Source: Dichomitus squalens LYAD-421 SS1
Taxonomy: Eukaryota > Basidiomycota > Agaricomycetes > Polyporales > Polyporaceae
DNA: 64,000 bases
NCBI RefSeq assembly: GCF_000275845.1
Contig: NW_006766886.1
Location: 1,464,945 to 1,528,944, forward strand
Direction of reading: 5' to 3'
The notes beneath the pieces are model-generated. The model worked only from the letters and a program-made list of their open reading frames with translations, searched no databases and was not told the origin of the DNA. The position numbers and the translations under genes were made by a program. Of this stretch, positions 59,045-64,000 are shown piece after piece (position 1 is the first letter of the stretch; each line of letters opens with the position of its first letter).

Positions 59045-60204
59045 TAGGGATAATGTCTATTGGGTGGATGTGAGAATACGAATAGAACGCTGTGTGACGC
59101 GGACAAAAGCCCAGAACGATGCCCTGGGAGAACTGCCTTGAAGCTGGTGGCTTGCGTCTCTCTGAAAGCGAACACAGCGTCTTTACCAGGGGCGTCATGG
59201 GATCGAGATCGATGCTGGGGCAACCGTGACAGTAACGTCACGGAACGCTAGGCAGTGCATCAAATTAACCGACCTCTGTTCCGTCATCCCTTGGAATACG
59301 CAGTATGATCGTGTCTCTCTGCAATGAACCATTGACTAATAGGCTATGCTTTTCTTACAGTGGTTTGTAGGTCTCAATGATACCTCCCAGCACTTGCTCG
59401 CAGCGTCAAAGTTTAGGTTCAGCACGAGCCTCCTGGAAGCCACCGGGCTGATTGTCCTTTGTTACGGCATTGGGAAAACTCTGGTATCGGGGGCCATGAG
59501 CCGATGTTGTGGAGTGACCCGCATACAAGTGCGTCTCTATTGGCTCCCTGTAGCATGGCGGCCCTTGAATGCTAGGAGAGAAGGCAGGCTAAACTTGGCG
59601 CACGCTGCCACTGGCAGTGGGGGCGCCGGCGATGGCTCAGGCGTTGCCGACCATTGCTACACCAGTGAGAAATCAGCTAGGGTCCTAGGACACCCTCATC
59701 AGAATGGTGCCCCAGATGCAGTCGGAGGAGCCGGACACGCGCGTCGGACCTGTCCACGCCGTTCCGCAGAGCAGGCGGCGGTCGAACACGGGAGTTATGC
59801 TTCTTGTGATCCCTCTGTCCCCTTTGACTGCGCTCCCACGCCGCTTCTTTGACCGAGCCTGTCCTCTTGGACTCCAATCATGGCTCTTACGCGGGCGTTC
59901 GTTCGAGTGCGATGTGTAGTTCCTGGGCGCCACCCATATGACCGCTGATGCCATCAGCCAGGGCTCGGTTTGGTTTCCAATTTTCACGGGTGAGAACCCT
60001 ATTAGGTATGTATCCAAAAACCGCCATTATGCTAATGAAATTGGATCCAAGAAGTTCTGGGGTCGCTCAGCGGAGCATTCCGGCCAGGTCATGCTGATAC
60101 ACAACGATGACTGGCGTCGATCCTTTAAAAGAGAACGATGTGTGCTCTCGCATCTCATCTTCCTCCCCTTAGACTCCCATTACACCCCACCCGCTACTTC
60201 TGAC
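59045..60204. other. gene-free region
   Basis: These 1.16 kb separate the divergent starts of palA and the small protein at 60205. A 168-codon open frame at 59346-59852 has no recognisable domain and an irregular composition, so I do not call it. Both promoters should lie here; a CT-rich patch is present at about 60145-60200. Confidence 0.4.
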
Positions 60205-60742
60205 ATGGCGCGCACTTCTCACCCCAGTGCTAGACTCACTCGGTCTAGCCAGGACAAGGCTGCAAGTAACCCTCTACTCGGCATCCCGTTATTTGCTGAC
60301 GCGTCCTCAGTCCCCTTCGACCCCGCACGCCATAGACCGCAGCCACCTTCCTCCACCGGGTCAGACGACCCCAGCGTTCGTGAGTGCTTCACCATCTAGT
60401 ACAACGTCAGGAACTCATGATGCTTCCGTAGTGCGCAGTACGTAACATGTGTTTCAACCAGTCGTGGGCTGCTCTAACATCGATCTTCTAGGGACAACAG
60501 GTCGACGTTCAACTACGTACCTACATCTGGGTTCCAGGAACCGTCCTTCGTGCCGACTACCATGCGGTAAGCGCACCGCTAGTCGCTATTCTCCTAAGGG
60601 TGTTGAATCTTGAACCTCTCCAAATCAGCGGTATGGCAACGTGGTGTACGAAATCCAATACGTCGCAGCTGACGGCTCGCGACGCCGCGAGGGCTTCTTC
60701 CCCAAAGATGTGCGGCGTATGAATGCTAAGGATGCGCTGTAA
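60205..60742 (+). CDS. small conserved hypothetical protein
   Basis: Proposed exons 60205-60375, 60492-60566, 60629-60742; 360 bases, 119 residues. The last two exons are well supported: they join in phase 0 and read GQQVDVQLRTYIWVPGTVLR and ADYHARYGNVVYEIQYVAAD, then GSRRREGFFPKDVRRM before a stop at 60740-60742. That looks like a compact beta-rich domain. The first exon (MARTSHPSARLTRSSQDKAA) is Ser/Pro-rich; the donor chosen at 60376 (GTTCGT) is one of several options and makes an intron of 116 bases. No function is recognised. A different first splice would change only the linker. Confidence 0.5.
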
Positions 60743-62555
60743 TCTCCACCACCCAGCTGTACTCCCGTGTATAATTACAACTTCTTGTGATCGCGAAGGA
60801 TGAAAGCGCCACGCTGTAGAGTACGTTGACCGACATGATAGCAAATGACTGGGGGGACGCAGGACACCGCATCGCCATTGTGGCCCACAGAGCCTCGCCT
60901 GCCTGTTCAAGAGATCTCGAGAACGTCATGTTCGACAAAAGGCCGTAAGCTGCGGATCAGAAAACGCTTCCATTGACGCGAAAGAAGCTGTGTACTCTCC
61001 TCCCAGGCATATCCATCATACTGTTGTCGGGGTGGTACCATTGACACGAGGGACGTAGAAATACTGTTGTTGCGGCTCGGAGCATATGCGGGGTACGGTA
61101 TCACAGTAGAAACCTTGTCTATCCAAACCTGCGTCTCGTGGGCGCTGCCGCCCCAATGGAGCGTGGTCCTTCTAACTTGGCGGCAGGCAGGTAGATGAGC
61201 CTCGTATCTCTTTAAGCTGTGACATCCGATGGCCCCAGACCCACTGGGGCGGGATCGCGCGGTATGTGTTATGAGGGTTTCTACTGTAGCGGGGTGCCAA
61301 GGCGTGAAGTGAAGGAGCGGACCTCCTGCCGAGGGCGTCGGAGCCTTGAGCGCATCGTATCATCCGTTCGAAACGGCGGAGATGCGTAAGCTACCCATGC
61401 GTTTGGAGAAGGGTGTCCGCCTATACATGACGAAGTGAGATACACATGAGGGATTACTCCTACCCTCAGACATTTTCCGGTGAGAAACTTCAGGTCTGGG
61501 TGGATCGCACACAGAAGCAGAGAGCTATGAGTGTCGACCTTCCACCGCCTGAATTCGCAGCATCTGTCTAGAGAGCTGTGGTCACCACACGCACTGGTTG
61601 GCTCGTGTAGCGGGCCTCGGGGCGGCTCAGGTTTGGGAATGCTGTATCCGCCGAAGACAGTGTGATGGACTTCTCGTACCGCATCGTAGAGTCTTTAGTA
61701 GGATCAGAGTCGAACTCATTGTACGATTCCAGACCCGTATCTGACCCACCGTGACGCGAAAAACGCCACGAATCTTGACAGAATCAATATCCCACCCTTG
61801 CCTGCGTCTCTGGCCCGTTAAATGAGCCCTAATCCGAGTTTCTGGTCAAGGCACTTCAGTCTCGAGTGCGCTCTTGAAGACATAGTCTCAGTATCCACGA
61901 CCCACCGGAAACTCGGCAGCTGCCCAGTGCCCAGTGAGGTCCAAGCCGATGAATTTCCTACGCGATATTGGCTATGCGCTGTCATTCAAGCTTCTTCCGT
62001 CGACCTGCGGTCTCCGCTGTGCGGGTGCCCGTTCCGCGGCGCCGGCATCGAGGAACAAAGTCTAGTCCTCTGGTGCACCAGGCCCCTGAAGGGGCCCGTG
62101 TGATGAACAAGGGCTCGTCGACTGCTCAAAGCATTCGTACATATTTTCCGCTTACTACTTCCAAAGCTTGATCGTTACAAGGCAGAGGACAACCGACAGC
62201 TCATATCGCGGCGTTAATACCTAGTACTAACAGCCATCACCAGGTCAGACACGGTATATCGCAGAGAAATGATTATGGACTCAACGTCACTACCGTCGAC
62301 CTTGTTTTCCTCTCTGTGATGGCAGAGTGCTCTTGCCTGAGTTTTGAAGTCGCGTAAGTAAGCAACTTGTTCAAGAACATACGCGCCTGCATCAGCCACT
62401 CGGCTATCACGGCCCTGGCACGCGAGATTGGCATGGTCGATTTCTCCGCGTGCTCGTCCTGCCCTTGAGGGCCTGCCATTTCTCTCCGCGCCTTACGGGG
62501 TGCAGGCCCACGAGTGTGCTGCGAACAACTCTCTCTCACAGCCCATGCCTTGAGA
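60743..62555. other. gene-free region
   Basis: The longest empty interval apart from the left end, 1.8 kb. I found no exon chain, transposon-like ORF or terminal repeat. Small open frames at 61822-62103 (plus) and 62611-62273 (minus) have no recognisable domain. The promoter of the GH5 gene must be at the right end. Confidence 0.45.
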
Positions 62556-64000
62556 ATGCATCGTCTTTCTGGATTCTTGAGAATCGTGCTGCTACTGGTC
62601 ACGCTCGTCACCTTATGCCACGCTCGCCAACAATGCCGCTTGGTCTCGAAACTAGACGTTCAGCCCGAGGGTAGTGATCCTCAGGCTCCGCTTTCCGCCA
62701 GTCCCAAGTCGTCCTCGCAGACTGTTTCTCAAACGGCTTCTGCGTCCGCTACACCATCTATCACGCCTTTCAACTATGGTAAAGACACGATCCGGGGAGT
62801 TAACCTGTGAGTGATAGATACTTCTGTTACTTCGTCCACACTCGCTTAGGCATCTGGGCGAAGCGGTGGATGGTTTGTCTTGGAGGTGAGTCATACAACG
62901 TTTGCGTTCTACCTCCTTCACCCTAAGCCTGTATAGCCATGGATTACCCCAAGCATATTCGAGAACACGAACAACTCAGATATTATAGACGAATATACGT
63001 TCGGACAAATGCTAGACGCGGATTACGCCCTAGATGTCCTGCAGAACCATTGGGATACATGGATTACCGAGGACGATTTTGCTGCAATTGCGGCAGCGGG
63101 GTTGAATCATGTACGGTGAGTGTTCCAATTTCTATCCTTCTACTCCGCACCGGGACGTCTACTGTCTGGTATTCCTGCGGAACGTAGTCAGCAGCCGGGC
63201 AGCTCATTCTTGCAATAGCATGCAGATTGGCTACTGGTCGATCCCGATTACCTCTGCCGATACAAATTATACAACGTCGGTGACCCCGTACATCGCCGGC
63301 GCATGGCCATACCTGCTCCGCGCGCTCGGTTGGGCCAAGAAGCATGGCGTCCATGTTATCCTCGACCTGCACGGCGCTCCAGGCTCGCAGAACGGCTACG
63401 ACAACTCAGGGCAGCGAGGCTCGGCGGACTGGGCACAGGGAGACAACGTCGCACGCACTGTGGACATCGTGCGGTTCGTCGCAGACCAGATTGGAGGGAT
63501 GATCGATGTCCTCGAGCTGCTCAACGAACCCGGTGGCTGGCAGAGCGACATAGCGGATGTAATTGGCCAATATTGGCAGGACGGATACAACGCCGTCCGG
63601 AATGCCACCGGGACCTCGCTGAAGGTCATGATCGGAGATGCTTTTCTCGGCGTTGATGTAGGTACTTGTTGCTTGGCGTCGACGATGGCGCTGATATATC
63701 CTGCAGAACTGGGACGGATTCTTGACTTATCCTGATGCGCAAGGGGTGCTCATGGATTTCGTACGTGTCTTAAAAACACGCTGTTCACCTTCGATGTTAA
63801 TCCTCACGCCGGTACCTCTCCCAGCATGAGTACCAGATCTTCAATTACGACCAGCTCGAAATGTCCCAGGACGAGCACATCAACGTATGTCATCTGTCGA
63901 ACACTCTCGGAGTCCGTGAATATGACTAATTCCGGAGATCGTACCCTCGGCGTTGTCTAGTACTCCTGTCAGGTACTCCAGACCCTGAGTAATTATGCCA
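62556..64000 (+). CDS. GH5 family exo-beta-1,3-glucanase, 3' end cut by the window
   Basis: Exons seen: 62556-62806, 62864-62885, 62937-63115, 63219-63657, 63707-63760, 63825-63884, 63961 to the window end; all phases agree. Residues 1-24 are a signal peptide (MHRLSGFLRIVLLLVTLVTL). A Ser/Thr-rich linker of about 45 residues follows. The catalytic domain begins with [20 protein letters not shown]. It continues with YWSIPI, VILDLHGAPGSQNG and ELLNEPGGW, where the Glu of NEP is the acid/base residue. HEYQIFN follows. The pattern is that of GH5 subfamily 9 exoglucanases of the fungal wall (Exg1-like). The nucleophile Glu lies beyond the window. It is expected to be secreted and to trim beta-1,3-glucan. 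An 'AAG' acceptor is used before exon 2. Confidence 0.9.

Noticed and set aside
59346..59852. 168-codon plus-strand open frame between palA and the small protein
   Set aside because: No recognisable domain, odd composition and no plausible splice partners.
1..64000. Transposons, insertion sequences, LTRs, CRISPR arrays, defence islands
   Set aside because: No transposase, reverse transcriptase or integrase motif, no paired terminal repeats and no regularly spaced short repeats were seen apart from the 320-base tandem repeat.

Overview
The window reads as genomic DNA of a filamentous basidiomycete, most likely an Agaricomycete and possibly a polypore (inference). The reasons are a GC-rich sequence, genes broken by many introns of about 48-60 bases with GT-AG ends, CT-rich leaders, and families typical of that group: a DUF6534 membrane protein, a PA-TM-RING ubiquitin ligase relic, a GH5 exo-glucanase and a Ser/Thr-rich GPI protein. 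Exons were joined by eye, using splice signals, reading phase and remembered family motifs. No transcript or database was consulted. For most genes every exon boundary keeps frame and the summed exons are a multiple of three.

Layout, left to right. 1-3.9 kb: no intact gene, but a decayed PA-TM-RING ligase. 3.9-9.4 kb (-): CAF120-type PH-domain protein of CCR4-NOT. 10.2-16.1 kb (+): DDX60-family Ski2-like helicase. 17.0-18.4 kb (-): MDR-type NADP oxidoreductase. 19.4-20.0 kb (-): small membrane protein. 20.6-23.2 kb (+): 19-exon citrate synthase ending in SKL. 23.6-24.4 kb (+): GPI-anchored wall protein. 25.8-27.2 kb (-): IWS1. 27.5-31.8 kb (+): RAD2/XPG nuclease. 32.0-32.6 kb (-): complex I subunit NDUFB8. 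33.8-36.1 kb (+): methyltransferase. 36.4-38.1 kb (+): PA2G4-type M24 protein. 38.2-38.5 kb (-): KEOPS subunit PCC1. 39.1-40.7 kb (+): aminoglycoside-phosphotransferase-like kinase. 41.3-43.3 kb (-): DUF6534 protein. 43.3-46.3 kb: a gene-poor stretch with a threefold tandem repeat and relics of a second DUF6534 gene. 46.4-47.9 kb (-): BQT4-like inner nuclear membrane protein. 48.1-51.2 kb (-): 6-phosphofructokinase. 51.6-53.8 kb (+): WSS1 protease. 54.3-55.0 kb (-): DM9 protein. 55.7-59.0 kb (-): palA/RIM20. 60.2-60.7 kb (+): small conserved protein. 62.6 kb to the end (+): GH5 exo-beta-1,3-glucanase, cut by the window edge.

The genes are mostly unrelated housekeeping functions: DNA repair (RAD2, WSS1), transcription and mRNA turnover (CAF120, IWS1), central metabolism (citrate synthase, PFK, NDUFB8), cell wall, and pH signalling. 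I see no biosynthetic cluster, defence island, transposon, tRNA or CRISPR array. The unusual content is in RNA processing: a probable 3-base exon and a last intron in citrate synthase whose retention would remove its peroxisomal signal, a 15-base exon inside the WSS1 zinc motif, two GC-AG introns, and several 13-17-base exons.
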